A stretch of 64,000 nt of DNA from Stappia stellulata (lineage in GTDB: Bacteria; Pseudomonadota; Alphaproteobacteria; Rhizobiales; Stappiaceae). The DNA is taken from assembly GCF_020176715.1 (NCBI RefSeq), contig NZ_JAIVMF010000001.1, positions 558,001 through 622,000 on the forward strand, written 5' to 3'. A program made the position numbers and the translations under genes. Shown piece after piece: positions 8,451 to 17,065 of this stretch (its first letter is position 1; each line of letters starts with the position of its first letter). Below the pieces are notes generated by a model. The model saw only the letters and a program-made list of their open reading frames with translations. It searched no databases and was not told the origin of the DNA.

Positions 8451-9299
8451 TCAGTTGCCCTGAAACACCGGCGTCTGCTTGGCGGCGAAGGCCTCGAAAG
8501 CACGGCGATAGTCCTCGGTCTTCATGCAGACCGCCTGGGCCAGCGCCTCGGCCTCGATCGCCTGGTCGACCGACATGTCCCATTCCATGTGCATCATCCG
8601 CTTGGTCATGGAGTTGGCGAAGGTCGGACCGGCGGAAAGGCTGTCGGCGAGCGCACGCGCGTCCGACAGCACCGCATCGCTGTCGACCAGCCGGTTGAAG
8701 AAGCCCCAGCGCTCGGCCTCCTCGCCGCTCATGACGCGGCCGGTGTAGAGAAGCTCCGACGCCCGGCCGTGACCGATGATGCGCGGCAGGATCGCGCAGG
8801 CGCCCATGTCGCAGCCGGCAAGGCCGACGCGGTTGAACAGGAAGGCGACTTTCGCCTTTTTCGTTCCGACGCGCAGGTCCGAGGCCATGGCGATGATCGC
8901 GCCGGCACCGACGCACACACCATCAATGGCGGCGACGATCGGCTGCGGACAGGCGCGCATCGCCTTGACCAGTTCGCCGGTCATCGTGGTGAACTGCAGG
9001 AGGCCCGGCATGTCGCGCGACAGCAGCGGCTCGATGATCTCGAAGACGTCGCCGCCGGAGCAGAAATGGCCGCCCGCCCCGGTCACGACGATGGTCTTGA
9101 TCTCCTCGTCGAACTGAAGCGCGCGAAACAGGTCGCGCAGCTCGGCGTAGGACTGGAAAGTCAGCGGGTTCTTGCGGTCCGGCCGGTTCAGCGTGATCGT
9201 CGCCGTCTTGCCGGCCACATCCAGCAGGAAGTGCTGCGGGGTGTAGTCCCGCACGGGCAGCGTGATCGCGTAGGTTTCCTGCGGGGCGACGTCAGCCAT
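8451..9299 (-). CDS. Crotonase-superfamily protein lacking the usual hydratase glutamates
   Basis: A 282-residue crotonase-fold protein (enoyl-CoA hydratase/isomerase family). The CoA and oxyanion-hole segments are intact: [13 protein letters not shown] (residues 73-85) and [18 protein letters not shown] (127-144). The two glutamates of classical enoyl-CoA hydratases are missing: aligning by eye, Ile135 replaces the one in GGGCEL and Arg157 the one in QPE. Asp164 in AGCDMG may be the acid/base instead. This suggests hydrolysis, ring cleavage or another crotonase reaction rather than simple hydration. Its ATG (9299) overlaps the MarR stop codon by 8 bases, so translation is probably coupled. 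An upstream in-frame start would lie further inside the MarR gene and was rejected. Confidence 0.85.
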   Translation of the reverse strand: MADVAPQETYAITLPVRDYTPQHFLLDVAGKTATITLNRPDRKNPLTFQSYAELRDLFRALQFDEEIKTIVVTGAGGHFCSGGDVFEIIEPLLSRDMPGLLQFTTMTGELVKAMRACPQPIVAAIDGVCVGAGAIIAMASDLRVGTKKAKVAFLFNRVGLAGCDMGACAILPRIIGHGRASELLYTGRVMSGEEAERWGFFNRLVDSDAVLSDARALADSLSAGPTFANSMTKRMMHMEWDMSVDQAIEAEALAQAVCMKTEDYRRAFEAFAAKQTPVFQGN

Positions 9300-9858
9300 C
9301 GGCGGTGTCCTTTTTCGCCAGTGTTGCTTGTGTGGAAACGTGCGGCGCGCCCTCGGCCGCCACGCGCGCGGAGGCCTTGGCTTTGGCAAGCAGACCCATC
9401 AGCGCGTCGATATCGCCGGCGTCCAGGCCGGCAAACAGATCCGCCACCCAGTCGGCATGGGCCGCAGCCATCGTCTCGAAGCTCGCCCGGCCGCTGTCCG
9501 TCAGGCTGACGAGCGCGGACCGCCGGTCGCCCGGCGCCGGGCGCCGCTCGACGAGACCGTCCTGCACCAGCCGCTCGACAAGGCCGGTGACATTTCCGGC
9601 CGACACCATCATGCGGCGCGACAGGTCGCCCAGCGTCATGCCGTCCGGCGCGCGTTCCAGCTGCGCCATCAGATCGAAGCGCGGCAGCGTCACGTCGAAA
9701 CGCGTACGCAGCAGCGAGCGGATCTCGCATTCGATCAGGTTTGTGCAGGTGAGCATTCTCAGCCAGAGCCGCAGCTCGGCGTGGTGATCGCCGCTGCCCT
9801 GCACCCGGGTTTCGGCATCGACCGTCTCCGGCAGGTCCTCGTCGACGAGCTTTTCCAT
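9292..9858 (-). CDS. MarR-family transcriptional regulator of the anthranilate island
   Basis: A 188-residue winged-helix regulator. The core has the MarR recognition helix and wing: [23 protein letters not shown] followed by [24 protein letters not shown], with the Asp-Arg-Arg wing signature. MarR proteins of aromatic-degradation clusters commonly repress until an aryl-CoA ester binds (for example BadR, HcaR and similar systems); that ligand is inferred here. It lies second in the minus-strand run, 7 bases after the SDR stop, and overlaps the crotonase start. The best candidate targets are the two matching palindromes at 10730-10747 and 24141-24160. Confidence 0.9.
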   Translation of the reverse strand: MEKLVDEDLPETVDAETRVQGSGDHHAELRLWLRMLTCTNLIECEIRSLLRTRFDVTLPRFDLMAQLERAPDGMTLGDLSRRMMVSAGNVTGLVERLVQDGLVERRPAPGDRRSALVSLTDSGRASFETMAAAHADWVADLFAGLDAGDIDALMGLLAKAKASARVAAEGAPHVSTQATLAKKDTADG

Positions 9859-9865
9859 CAGCGCC

Positions 9866-10636
9866 TCACATCACTTCGCCGCCGGCAACCGCCAGCGACT
9901 GGCCGGTGACCGACCGCGCACCGTCGCCGGTGAGCCAAAACACGCAATCGGCCACTTCCTGCGGATCGATCAGGCGTTTCTGGGGATTGTCGCGCACCAT
10001 GTCGGCGACGATGTCCGCCTCCTCGCGCCCGGTCTTCTCGCGAATTCTCGCAACGCTCTCGCGGACAAGGTCGGTGTCGGCAAACCCCGGACAGACCGCA
10101 TTGACGGTCACCCCGGTTTCCGCCGTTTCCAGCGCCAGCGCCTTGGTCAGACCGACCACCGCATGTTTCGCCGCAACATAGGCGGAGACATAGCGATAGC
10201 CCTTGAGGCCGGCGGTGGAGGCGATGTTGACGATCCGGCCCGTTCCGGCCGCGATCATGCCGGGCAGCACCGCATGGCAGGCCGTCACCACACTGTCCAG
10301 ATTGACCGAGAGCATCCGCTGGAACTGCTCGGGCGGGGTCTTGAGGAAGGGAGCGCTTTCGGCAGCCCCGGCATTGTTGATCAGGATCGACACGCCGCCG
10401 TGGCGCTCTTCCGCCGCGCGGATCGCCTCGCTCAAGCCGTCCCGGTCGGTCACATCCGCCGAGACGAAGCCGGCTGCGCCAAGGGTCTTGGCGACCTGTT
10501 CGGCGCGGGTCGCATTGCGCCCGAGAATCGTGACGAGCGCGCCTTCGGCGACGAGGCGCTTTGCAATCGCCACGCCGATACCGCGGCCTCCCCCGGTCAC
10601 AAGCGCATGACGGCCGTGCAGCGGTCCCTGTGTCAT
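9866..10636 (-). CDS. Short-chain dehydrogenase/reductase (3-hydroxyacyl-CoA dehydrogenase type)
   Basis: A 256-residue classical SDR. It has the nucleotide-binding TGGGRGIG near residue 13, NNAGAA near residue 90, catalytic Ser in NIAST and the YVAAK pair (Tyr and Lys). Such enzymes oxidise a secondary alcohol with NAD(P)+; in this run it most likely acts on a hydroxyacyl-CoA or hydroxycyclohexene-CoA intermediate of anthranilate breakdown. The ATG at 10636 is preceded by AAAGGAG at 9 bases. A longer start 13 codons upstream has poorer context. It is the first gene of the minus-strand run and faces the monooxygenase gene across a 180-bp region that contains the palindrome. Confidence 0.88.
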   Translation of the reverse strand: MTQGPLHGRHALVTGGGRGIGVAIAKRLVAEGALVTILGRNATRAEQVAKTLGAAGFVSADVTDRDGLSEAIRAAEERHGGVSILINNAGAAESAPFLKTPPEQFQRMLSVNLDSVVTACHAVLPGMIAAGTGRIVNIASTAGLKGYRYVSAYVAAKHAVVGLTKALALETAETGVTVNAVCPGFADTDLVRESVARIREKTGREEADIVADMVRDNPQKRLIDPQEVADCVFWLTGDGARSVTGQSLAVAGGEVM

Positions 10637-10716
10637 GAGATGCGACTCCTTTGATGCCTGCGCCGGCCGGCTCAATCCGTTTCACCTAACGTCCACGTAA
10701 GGGAAACAACGACCAT

Positions 10717-10746
10717 TGCGCCCCGAATTATTTTAAGTTTAAAATA
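10717..10746 (+). promoter_or_regulatory. Sigma-70-like promoter of the monooxygenase/reductase gene
   Basis: TTGCGC (10717-10722), an 18-base spacer and TAAAAT (10741-10746) give a plausible promoter with a start near 10753, some 64 bases before the ATG. The -10 box is the right arm of the palindrome at 10730-10747, so a protein bound there would block RNA polymerase. Confidence 0.55.
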
Positions 10747-10747
10747 T
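10730..10747. promoter_or_regulatory. Palindromic operator 1 (probable MarR site)
   Basis: TATTTTAA-GT-TTAAAATA is a perfect 18-bp inverted repeat in an otherwise GC-rich divergent promoter region between the SDR and monooxygenase genes. A closely related palindrome, TATTTTAG-AC-CTAAAATA with one more matched pair, lies before the transporter at 24141-24160. MarR proteins typically bind AT-rich inverted repeats of this length. The regulator encoded at 9292-9858 is the obvious candidate. Confidence 0.7.
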
Positions 10748-10816
10748 CTCCAGCACGGACGCAAGCGCCAGCTCCCGGTGAAATGGGTCGGCCGGCGCAC
10801 AAGGAGAGGAACGGTC

Positions 10817-13156
10817 ATGCGTATCGAGGTAATCGGCGGCGGCCCGGCGGGCCTGTATTTCGCGATCCTGATGAAAAAGGCGCGGCCGGACACACGCATC
10901 ACGGTGCACGAGCGCAACAAGGCGGACGACACATTCGGCTTCGGCGTGGTGTTTTCCGACCAGACGCTGGAGACCTTCGAGCGCTACGACGCGGAGAGCT
11001 ACCGGGCGATCACCGAGAATTTCGCCTATTGGGACGACATCGCCATCCACTACAAGGATGACGTCTTCCGCATCGGCGGCAACGGGTTCTGCGGCTGTTC
11101 GCGCCGCACCCTCTTGCTGCTCCTCCAGGAGCGCGCAAGCCAGCTCGGCATCGAGATGCACTTCGAGGCGGACATCAAGGGCATCGAGCAGTTCGCCGAT
11201 GCGGACCTGATCATCGCCGCCGACGGCATCAATTCCGCCGTGCGCGAAGCGCATCGCGACCACTTCCAGCCGAGCGTCGACCTGCGTCCCAACAAGTTCA
11301 CCTGGATGGGCTCGACCAAGCCGCTCGACGCCTTCACCTTCTATTTCAAGGAAACCGAGCACGGCATCTTCATCGCCCACACCTACCAGTATGAGCCGGG
11401 CCTCTCGACCTGGGTGCTGGAGACCGACCCGGAGACCTTCGACAAGGCCGGTCTGGAACACATGAGCGAGCAGGAGTCCGCGACCTTCCTGGAAGGCGTC
11501 TTCGCGGAGGAACTCGACGGCCACAAGCTCAAGATCAACCGCTCGATGTGGCGCAACTTCCCGATGATCCGCAACGCCCGCACGACGATGGACAATGTCG
11601 TGCTGCTGGGCGACGCCAAGTCGACGGCGCATTTTTCCATCGGCTCGGGCACCAAGCTCGCCATGGAAGACGCCATCGCGCTTTATGAAAGCGTGATGCG
11701 CACCGCCGACGTGCCGGCCGCCCTTGCCGACTTCGAGGACACCCGCCGCGAGGAAGTGGAAAAGACCCAGCACGCCGCCGACGTGTCGCTGGTGTGGTTC
11801 GAGCACGTCAAGCGCTACTGGCACATGGATCCGGTCACCTTCGCCTTCGGCGTGATGACCCGCTCCAAGGCGATCACCTACGACAATCTCGACCTGCGCG
11901 CGCCCGATTTCGTCGCCAAGGCGACCCGCGCCTTCGCGGAAAAGGTCAAGGCGTCGGGCTTCGACGTCGACACGCAGGATCCCGTCGTTCCGGCGTTCCA
12001 GCCCTACCGCCTTCGCGACATGACGCTTGCCAACCGCTTCGTCGTCTCGCCGATGTGCATGTATTCCGCCGTCGACGGCGTCCCGCAGGACTTCCATCTC
12101 GTGCATTACGGCTCGCGCGCCATGGGCGGGGCGGGTCTGGTCTTTACCGAGATGACCTGCGTCTCGCCGACGGCCCGCATCACGCCGGGCTGTGCCGGCA
12201 TCTGGAGCGACGAACAGGAAGCGGCCTGGAAGCGGATCGTCGATTTCGCACATTCCCAGTCGGAAGCGAAGATCTGTCTGCAGATCGGTCACGCGGGCCG
12301 CAAGGGCGCCTCGAAGCTGATGTGGGAGGGCATGGACCGTCCGCTTCCGGCTGAAGAAGCCTGGCCGATCCTATCCGCCTCGCCCCTTCCCTATTATCCC
12401 GAAAGCCAGACGCCCAAGGCGATGGACCGGGCCGACATGGACACGGTGAAGGCGGACTTCGTCGCCGCCGCGCAGCGCGGCGCGCGCGCCGGCTTCGACA
12501 TGCTGGAGCTGCATTGCGCCCACGGCTATCTGCTGGCGAGCTTCCTGTCGCCGATCACCAACACGCGTACCGACGACTACGGCGGATCGCTGGAAAACCG
12601 CCTGCGCTTCCCGCTGGAGGTGTTTACGGCAGTGCGTGCGGCCTGGCCCGACGACAAGCCGATGTCGGTGCGCGTCTCGGCGACCGACTGGATCGAGGGC
12701 GGGATTACCGGCGACGACAGCGTTGTTATCGCCAAGGCCTTTGCCGAAGCCGGCGTCGACCTGATCGACGTCTCCACCGGACAGACCAGTCCCGACAGCG
12801 CGCCGGTCTACGGACGCATGTTCCAGACGTCCTACGCCGACCAGATCCGCAACGAGAGCGGCATCGCGACCATGGCAGTGGGGGCAATCACCTCGGCGGA
12901 CCAGGCGAACACGATCCTGGCGGCGGGCCGCGCGGACCTCATCGCGCTCGGCCGGCCGCATCTCGCCGACCCCGCCTTCACGCTGAGGGCTGCCGGCGAC
13001 TACGGCTTCGGCGACATTTTCGCGCCGAAACAGTATCAGCCGGGCAAGTTCCAGTTGCTCAGGAATGCGGAGCGGGAGCGCGAAGAGCTGAAGGAACTCA
13101 AGCTCAAGGCCAAGCCGAAGACCCACAATCCGGCCTTCCGGGAGGCAGCGGAGTAA
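10817..13156 (+). CDS. Bifunctional 2-aminobenzoyl-CoA (salicylyl-CoA-type) monooxygenase/reductase
   Basis: A 779-residue two-domain flavoprotein. The N-terminal half is a PHBH-type monooxygenase: [12 protein letters not shown] at residues 6-17 binds FAD, and [21 protein letters not shown] near residue 260 is the second FAD motif. The C-terminal half, from about residue 395, is an Old Yellow Enzyme domain ([42 protein letters not shown]). This fusion and length match the 2-aminobenzoyl-CoA monooxygenase/reductase of Azoarcus evansii, which hydroxylates and then reduces the aromatic ring without dioxygenase ring cleavage; similar fusions are also annotated as salicylyl-CoA 5-hydroxylase. The ATG at 10817 follows AAGGAGAGGA. 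It is the only plus-strand gene of the island and is read from the promoter overlapped by operator 1. Confidence 0.9.
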   Translation: MRIEVIGGGPAGLYFAILMKKARPDTRITVHERNKADDTFGFGVVFSDQTLETFERYDAESYRAITENFAYWDDIAIHYKDDVFRIGGNGFCGCSRRTLLLLLQERASQLGIEMHFEADIKGIEQFADADLIIAADGINSAVREAHRDHFQPSVDLRPNKFTWMGSTKPLDAFTFYFKETEHGIFIAHTYQYEPGLSTWVLETDPETFDKAGLEHMSEQESATFLEGVFAEELDGHKLKINRSMWRNFPMIRNARTTMDNVVLLGDAKSTAHFSIGSGTKLAMEDAIALYESVMRTADVPAALADFEDTRREEVEKTQHAADVSLVWFEHVKRYWHMDPVTFAFGVMTRSKAITYDNLDLRAPDFVAKATRAFAEKVKASGFDVDTQDPVVPAFQPYRLRDMTLANRFVVSPMCMYSAVDGVPQDFHLVHYGSRAMGGAGLVFTEMTCVSPTARITPGCAGIWSDEQEAAWKRIVDFAHSQSEAKICLQIGHAGRKGASKLMWEGMDRPLPAEEAWPILSASPLPYYPESQTPKAMDRADMDTVKADFVAAAQRGARAGFDMLELHCAHGYLLASFLSPITNTRTDDYGGSLENRLRFPLEVFTAVRAAWPDDKPMSVRVSATDWIEGGITGDDSVVIAKAFAEAGVDLIDVSTGQTSPDSAPVYGRMFQTSYADQIRNESGIATMAVGAITSADQANTILAAGRADLIALGRPHLADPAFTLRAAGDYGFGDIFAPKQYQPGKFQLLRNAEREREELKELKLKAKPKTHNPAFREAAE

Positions 13157-13221
13157 TCCGCCGCCAATCCGGCGCGGGACCGCTCGCAAATCGGGTCGCC
13201 CACGCCCCACCCATACGGCTA

Positions 13222-13250
13222 TCCGTCTGGTGCACTCATTGCCAGACGGA
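13222..13250 (+). promoter_or_regulatory. Inverted repeat overlapping the ribosome binding site of the DUF1203 gene
   Basis: TCCGTCTGG (13222-13230) and CCAGACGGA (13242-13250) are perfect complements separated by 11 bases. The right arm overlaps the start of the GGAGG ribosome binding site (13248-13252) of the gene starting at 13259. As RNA it could mask the site; as DNA it could be an operator or the terminator of the upstream gene. No T tract follows. Confidence 0.45.
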
Positions 13251-13258
13251 GGCAGACC

Positions 13259-13732
13259 ATGGCCGCACTTCGATTTCTCGCACTCGATACCGACACCGTC
13301 CGCCGCTATCAGGCGGGCGGTCCCGATGCCAACGGCCAGACGCCGGAGAGGGCGACTTCCAGCGGCGGAGGCCTCCCCTGCCGGCACTGCCTGAGGCAGA
13401 TACCCGAAGGCGCGCCTTACCTGATCCTCGCCCACCGGCCGTTCCCCCAAGCCCAGCCCTATGCGGAGATCGGCCCGATCTTCCTGTGCGCTGAGCCCTG
13501 CGAACGACATCCGGACAGCGACACGCTACCGGATATGTTCGCCGGGATGGACAGGCTGATCATGCGCGGCTACGGCCATGACCAGCGGATCGTCTATGGC
13601 ACCGGGGACGTGGTCGACACGTCGCAGATCGAGGCGCGCGCCGAGGCCTTGCTTGCACGCGACGACATCGCCTTTGTGCATCTGCGCTCGGCCCGCAACA
13701 ATTGCTACCAGGGCCGCATCGAGCGGGCGTAA
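13259..13732 (+). CDS. DUF1203 family protein
   Basis: A 157-residue soluble protein of the DUF1203 family, whose function is unknown. Family marks are PCRHCLRQIPEGAPYLILAHRPF with a CxxC pair near residues 41-44, PYAEIGPIFLC, and the C-terminal AFVHLRSARNNCYQGRIER. The paired cysteines could bind a metal or be redox-active, but nothing in the context supports either. The ATG at 13259 follows GGAGG by 6 bases. It stands between the monooxygenase gene and a convergent small membrane-protein gene, and no operon partner is evident. Confidence 0.85.
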   Translation: MAALRFLALDTDTVRRYQAGGPDANGQTPERATSSGGGLPCRHCLRQIPEGAPYLILAHRPFPQAQPYAEIGPIFLCAEPCERHPDSDTLPDMFAGMDRLIMRGYGHDQRIVYGTGDVVDTSQIEARAEALLARDDIAFVHLRSARNNCYQGRIERA

Positions 13733-13745
13733 GGGAGGTCGCGCC

Positions 13746-13892
13746 TTACTTGGTCTCGACAGAGATACCTTCTTCGCCGACCTGGATGTTGATACCCGAG
13801 GCCTGCTGCTGGTCCTGATAGACCTTGTAGCCCAACACACCCGCCGCGACGGCGAGAACGACAATAATCAGATACAGCCCGTTCCGTTTCAC
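13746..13892 (-). CDS. 48-residue single-pass membrane protein
   Basis: A short frame reads (GTG)KRNGLYLIIVVLAVAAGVLGYK, then YQDQQASGINIQVGEEGISVETK and TAA. The basic N-terminus, a hydrophobic stretch over residues 5-20 and an acidic periplasmic or cytoplasmic tail give a typical small one-helix membrane protein. Very similar short proteins, with a tail of the GI.I.VG..GIS type, are common hypothetical genes in Hyphomicrobiales. The start GTG at 13892 is preceded by AGGAAGGA at 7-8 bases, which strongly supports it. Function is unknown. The stop lies 13 bases from the convergent DUF1203 stop. Confidence 0.75.
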   Translation of the reverse strand: MKRNGLYLIIVVLAVAAGVLGYKVYQDQQQASGINIQVGEEGISVETK

Positions 13893-14007
13893 CCGAAAGT
13901 CCTTCCTTCAATGCCGGGCCTCGCGTGGGCTCCGGTCCGCCGACGGTACTGCCCCCTCGCGCCCAAGGCAAAGACGGCTTTCGCGCCATACACGGCAATC
14001 GCACAAG

Positions 14008-14036
14008 AAAACGGGCGACCAGAGGCCGCCCGTTTC
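14008..14036 (-). terminator. Rho-independent terminator of ilvD
   Basis: On the minus strand, a 9-bp perfect stem AAACGGGCG / CGCCCGTTT with a 9-base loop (14009-14035) is followed by TTCTTGT. It lies 33 bases past the ilvD stop codon, the right side and spacing for ilvD termination. Confidence 0.8.
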
Positions 14037-14068
14037 CGGATCATGATTGAAATAATGTGCGCGGGATC

Positions 14069-15913
14069 TCAGTCGACGCGGCGCACGGCCCCTTCCGCCG
14101 CCGAGGTCGTCAGCAGCGCATAGGCCTTGAGTGCCGTCGTGATCTTGCGGGTGCGCTTTTCCTCGGGCTTCCAGGCATTCGGGCCCTTGGCTTCCATCCC
14201 GGCGCGCCGGCTGGCCATCTCCTCGTCGGAAATCGCCAGATTGATCGTGCGGTTGGGAATGTCGATCTCAAGCGTATCGCCTTCCCGCGCCAGACCGATC
14301 GCCCCGCCCTCCGCCGCTTCCGGCGAAACGTGGCCGATGGAAAGGCCCGAGGTGCCGCCGGAGAAGCGACCGTCGGTGACAAGCGCGCAGGACTTTCCGA
14401 GACCCTTGGATTTCAGATAGCTCGTCGGATAGAGCATTTCCTGCATGCCGGGTCCGCCGCGCGGGCCCTCGTAGCGGATCAGCACCACGTCGCCGGCTTC
14501 CACCTTGTTGGTCAGGATCGCGCTGACGGCGCTGTCCTGGCTCTCGAAGATGCGCACCCGGCCGGTGAACTTCAGGATCGAATCATCGACGCCCGCGGTC
14601 TTCACGATGCAGCCGTCGAGCGCGATGTTGCCGTAGAGCACCGCCAGGCCGCCGTCCTGCGAGAAGGCATGCTCCTTCGCGCGGATCACGCCGTTTTCGC
14701 GGTCGTCGTCGACGCTGTCGTAGCGGCAATCCTGCGAAAACGCCGTCTGCGAGGGAATGCCGGCAGGACCTGCGCGGAAAAAGTCGCGCGCGGTCTGGCT
14801 GTCGGTGCGCTTGATGTCCCACTGATCGAGCGCGTGCTTGACGCTTTCGCTGTGCACCATCGGCAGCGAGGTGTCGATCAGCCCGGCCCGGTCGAGTTCG
14901 CCCAGGATGCCCATGATGCCGCCGGCGCGGTGAATGTCTTCCATGTGCACGTCGGGCACCGACGGCGCGACCTTGCACAGCACCGGCACCTTGCGCGACA
15001 GCTTGTCGATGTCGGACATGGTGAAATCGACCTCGCCCTCGCGGGCGGCGGCGAGCAGGTGCAGCACCGTGTTGGTCGAGCCGCCCATGGCAATGTCGAG
15101 CGACATGGCGTTGTGGAACGCCTGACGGTTGGCGATGTTGCGCGGCAGCACGCTTTCGTCGTTCTGCTCGTAGTAGCGCTTGGCAAGATCCACGATCAGG
15201 TGCCCCGCCTCGACGAAGAGACGCCGACGGTCGGCATGGGTCGCGAGCGTCGAACCGTTGCCCGGCAGCGACAGGCCAAGGGCCTCGGTCAGGCAGTTCA
15301 TGGAGTTCGCCGTGAACATGCCCGAGCATGATCCGCAGGTCGGACAGGCGGAACGCTCGATCGCCGCGACATCCTCGTCCGACATGTTGTCGTCGGCGGC
15401 CGCGACCATGGCGTCGACCAGATCCAGCGCCCGCTCGGTGCCGTCGGCGAGCCGGACCTTGCCGGCCTCCATCGGTCCGCCGGAGACGAAGACGGCCGGG
15501 ATGTTCAACCGCATCGCGGCGCTCAGCATGCCCGGCGTGATCTTGTCGCAGTTGGAAATGCAGACCATCGCGTCGGCGCAATGGGCATTGACCATATATT
15601 CCACGCTGTCGGAGATAATCTCGCGCGAGGGCAGCGAATAGAGCATGCCGTCGTGGCCCATGGCGATGCCGTCATCGACCGCGATGGTGTTGAACTCCTT
15701 GGCGACGCCGCCGGCGGCCTCGATCTCGCGCGCGACAAGCTGGCCAAGGTCCTTCAGGTGCACGTGACCCGGCACGAACTGGGTAAAGGAGTTCACCACC
15801 GCGATGATCGGCTTGCCGAAATCGCCGTCCTTCATGCCGGTCGCGCGCCACAGGCCGCGCGCGCCCGCCATGTTGCGTCCATGGGTGGTGGTTCTAGAGC
15901 GGTAGGTCGGCAT
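14069..15913 (-). CDS. ilvD: Dihydroxy-acid dehydratase
   Basis: A 614-residue IlvD, which dehydrates 2,3-dihydroxy-isovalerate and 2,3-dihydroxy-3-methylvalerate in branched-chain amino acid synthesis. The iron-sulfur and Mg-binding segments are intact: [10 protein letters not shown] near residue 122, [22 protein letters not shown] near residue 195 (shown in part as [10 protein letters not shown]), and [11 protein letters not shown] plus [11 protein letters not shown] in the C-terminal half. Length matches the usual 611-617. The gene stands alone with its own terminator. The ATG at 15913 is the natural start. A GTGAC inverted repeat lies 37-55 bases upstream and may mark regulation. Confidence 0.97.
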   Translation of the reverse strand: MPTYRSRTTTHGRNMAGARGLWRATGMKDGDFGKPIIAVVNSFTQFVPGHVHLKDLGQLVAREIEAAGGVAKEFNTIAVDDGIAMGHDGMLYSLPSREIISDSVEYMVNAHCADAMVCISNCDKITPGMLSAAMRLNIPAVFVSGGPMEAGKVRLADGTERALDLVDAMVAAADDNMSDEDVAAIERSACPTCGSCSGMFTANSMNCLTEALGLSLPGNGSTLATHADRRRLFVEAGHLIVDLAKRYYEQNDESVLPRNIANRQAFHNAMSLDIAMGGSTNTVLHLLAAAREGEVDFTMSDIDKLSRKVPVLCKVAPSVPDVHMEDIHRAGGIMGILGELDRAGLIDTSLPMVHSESVKHALDQWDIKRTDSQTARDFFRAGPAGIPSQTAFSQDCRYDSVDDDRENGVIRAKEHAFSQDGGLAVLYGNIALDGCIVKTAGVDDSILKFTGRVRIFESQDSAVSAILTNKVEAGDVVLIRYEGPRGGPGMQEMLYPTSYLKSKGLGKSCALVTDGRFSGGTSGLSIGHVSPEAAEGGAIGLAREGDTLEIDIPNRTINLAISDEEMASRRAGMEAKGPNAWKPEEKRTRKITTALKAYALLTTSAAEGAVRRVD

Positions 15914-15949
15914 GCTCGCCCCTGTCGGTTCGTATGACTATTAGTGGAA

Positions 15950-15968
15950 GTGACGAGTAAATTGTCAC
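15950..15968. promoter_or_regulatory. Inverted repeat upstream of ilvD
   Basis: GTGAC (15950-15954) and GTCAC (15964-15968) are complementary with a 9-base AT-rich spacer. The repeat lies 37-55 bases before the ilvD ATG, in the expected promoter region. A regulator site is possible; the arms are short, so chance is not excluded. Confidence 0.35.
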
Positions 15969-16016
15969 CTGCCGAAACGCAAGTGAAAGCGCGGTGAGAA
16001 CGGCAATGCCACCCGC

Positions 16017-16970
16017 TCAGGGATGCAATGCGTCCCTCCGCGGCTCATGCAGCCTGGTCAGATAGCCGGGAAGCTGATCGCACGCGTCGTCGCGGTAGGG
16101 AAGCAGATGCACCGCATCGTCCAACGAGTTTTCGTCGAAGACCCGGTTGATGCGCTCGATCCGCGCGCGGACTTCCTCATCCCATAGGTCCGTTAGCGGT
16201 TCGAATTTATCGACCGCCCCGATCCCCAACGCCTCGCCAAGGCGAACGAGATAAATGCCCTGGTCGGGAAAGTACTTGAGACTTTTCAGTTGAGCGTCGA
16301 CCCGAAGAAGAAATTCCAAGGCGCCGGCATGATGGTGACACGCGGCAAGGTGCTTGAGGACGAACGTCGCGCTGAAGAGACGATTGTCGTCCAACTCGAC
16401 GGAACGGGTCGCGGTCGCACGACCGATACCGATGAAATATTGCGCCGTGTGGACGTCGACTTCGTCCGCCCACTCTTCGGTCAGCCTTTGCGCCTCCGCA
16501 ACGAGGGGCTCGACAATGCGGAGCGCCTGACAATACGAAAACGCACGCGAGTAGATGGGGAATATCGCCTTGCGAAACAGTGGACCGATATCCGTTTCAG
16601 CAAGGGCCAGCCTCAACTCCGGATACAAATGCTTGTAGGCGGCCAACTCGATCTCAGCGACCTCGCCACACTCCCTGTTTGTCACAGCAACATGCAGCCG
16701 CTGGCGTGCATCCGGGCTCAACGCCTCGGAGACCTGTTTTTCAAGAAACGGAAGCCAAGGGCTCCGAACCCGAAACCAGTCCCGCCCGTCGTCCCGCGAG
16801 AGCGCGAGCCCTCCCGTGGTGAACGTTCGATACTCTCGAACATCGCGCATGAAGACTTCTGCATCGAAAGGCTCGGCGTGGGCTGAAGGAGAGGGAGAAA
16901 ATAGCAAGCAAACAAAGACTAGAACAGCCTTCAGCGCCCAGGAGTGAAGAAAAAATCCCTTCATTTTCAT
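16017..16970 (-). CDS. Secreted hypothetical protein
   Basis: A 317-residue protein that was not recognised. The N-terminus MKMKGFFLHSWALKAV, a hydrophobic core and SPSAHA-EP form a clear Sec signal peptide with cleavage after about residue 31, so it is periplasmic or secreted. The mature part is mainly helical, with Cys at about residues 106, 154 and 217 plus a C-terminal one, and a His-rich AACHHHAG near residue 218. No domain was identified. Start choice: ATG at 16970; an in-frame TTG six codons upstream and an ATG two codons downstream are alternatives. GC content drops towards its 5' end and stays low across the divergent neighbour, suggesting acquisition by transfer. Confidence 0.7.
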   Translation of the reverse strand: MKMKGFFLHSWALKAVLVFVCLLFSPSPSAHAEPFDAEVFMRDVREYRTFTTGGLALSRDDGRDWFRVRSPWLPFLEKQVSEALSPDARQRLHVAVTNRECGEVAEIELAAYKHLYPELRLALAETDIGPLFRKAIFPIYSRAFSYCQALRIVEPLVAEAQRLTEEWADEVDVHTAQYFIGIGRATATRSVELDDNRLFSATFVLKHLAACHHHAGALEFLLRVDAQLKSLKYFPDQGIYLVRLGEALGIGAVDKFEPLTDLWDEEVRARIERINRVFDENSLDDAVHLLPYRDDACDQLPGYLTRLHEPRRDALHP

Positions 16971-17065
16971 ATACTTTCTTGCATTCAAACGACTTTATTC
17001 GCCATCAAAAAATAGAGCTAGTCTGGATGACCTCAATTAAATTTGGCAAAAATGAGGATTTTCGA

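Noticed and set aside
7158-9509. 783-codon open frame on the plus strand
   Set aside because: It runs antisense across two recognisable genes (acyl-CoA dehydrogenase and crotonase) and shows no protein-like motif.
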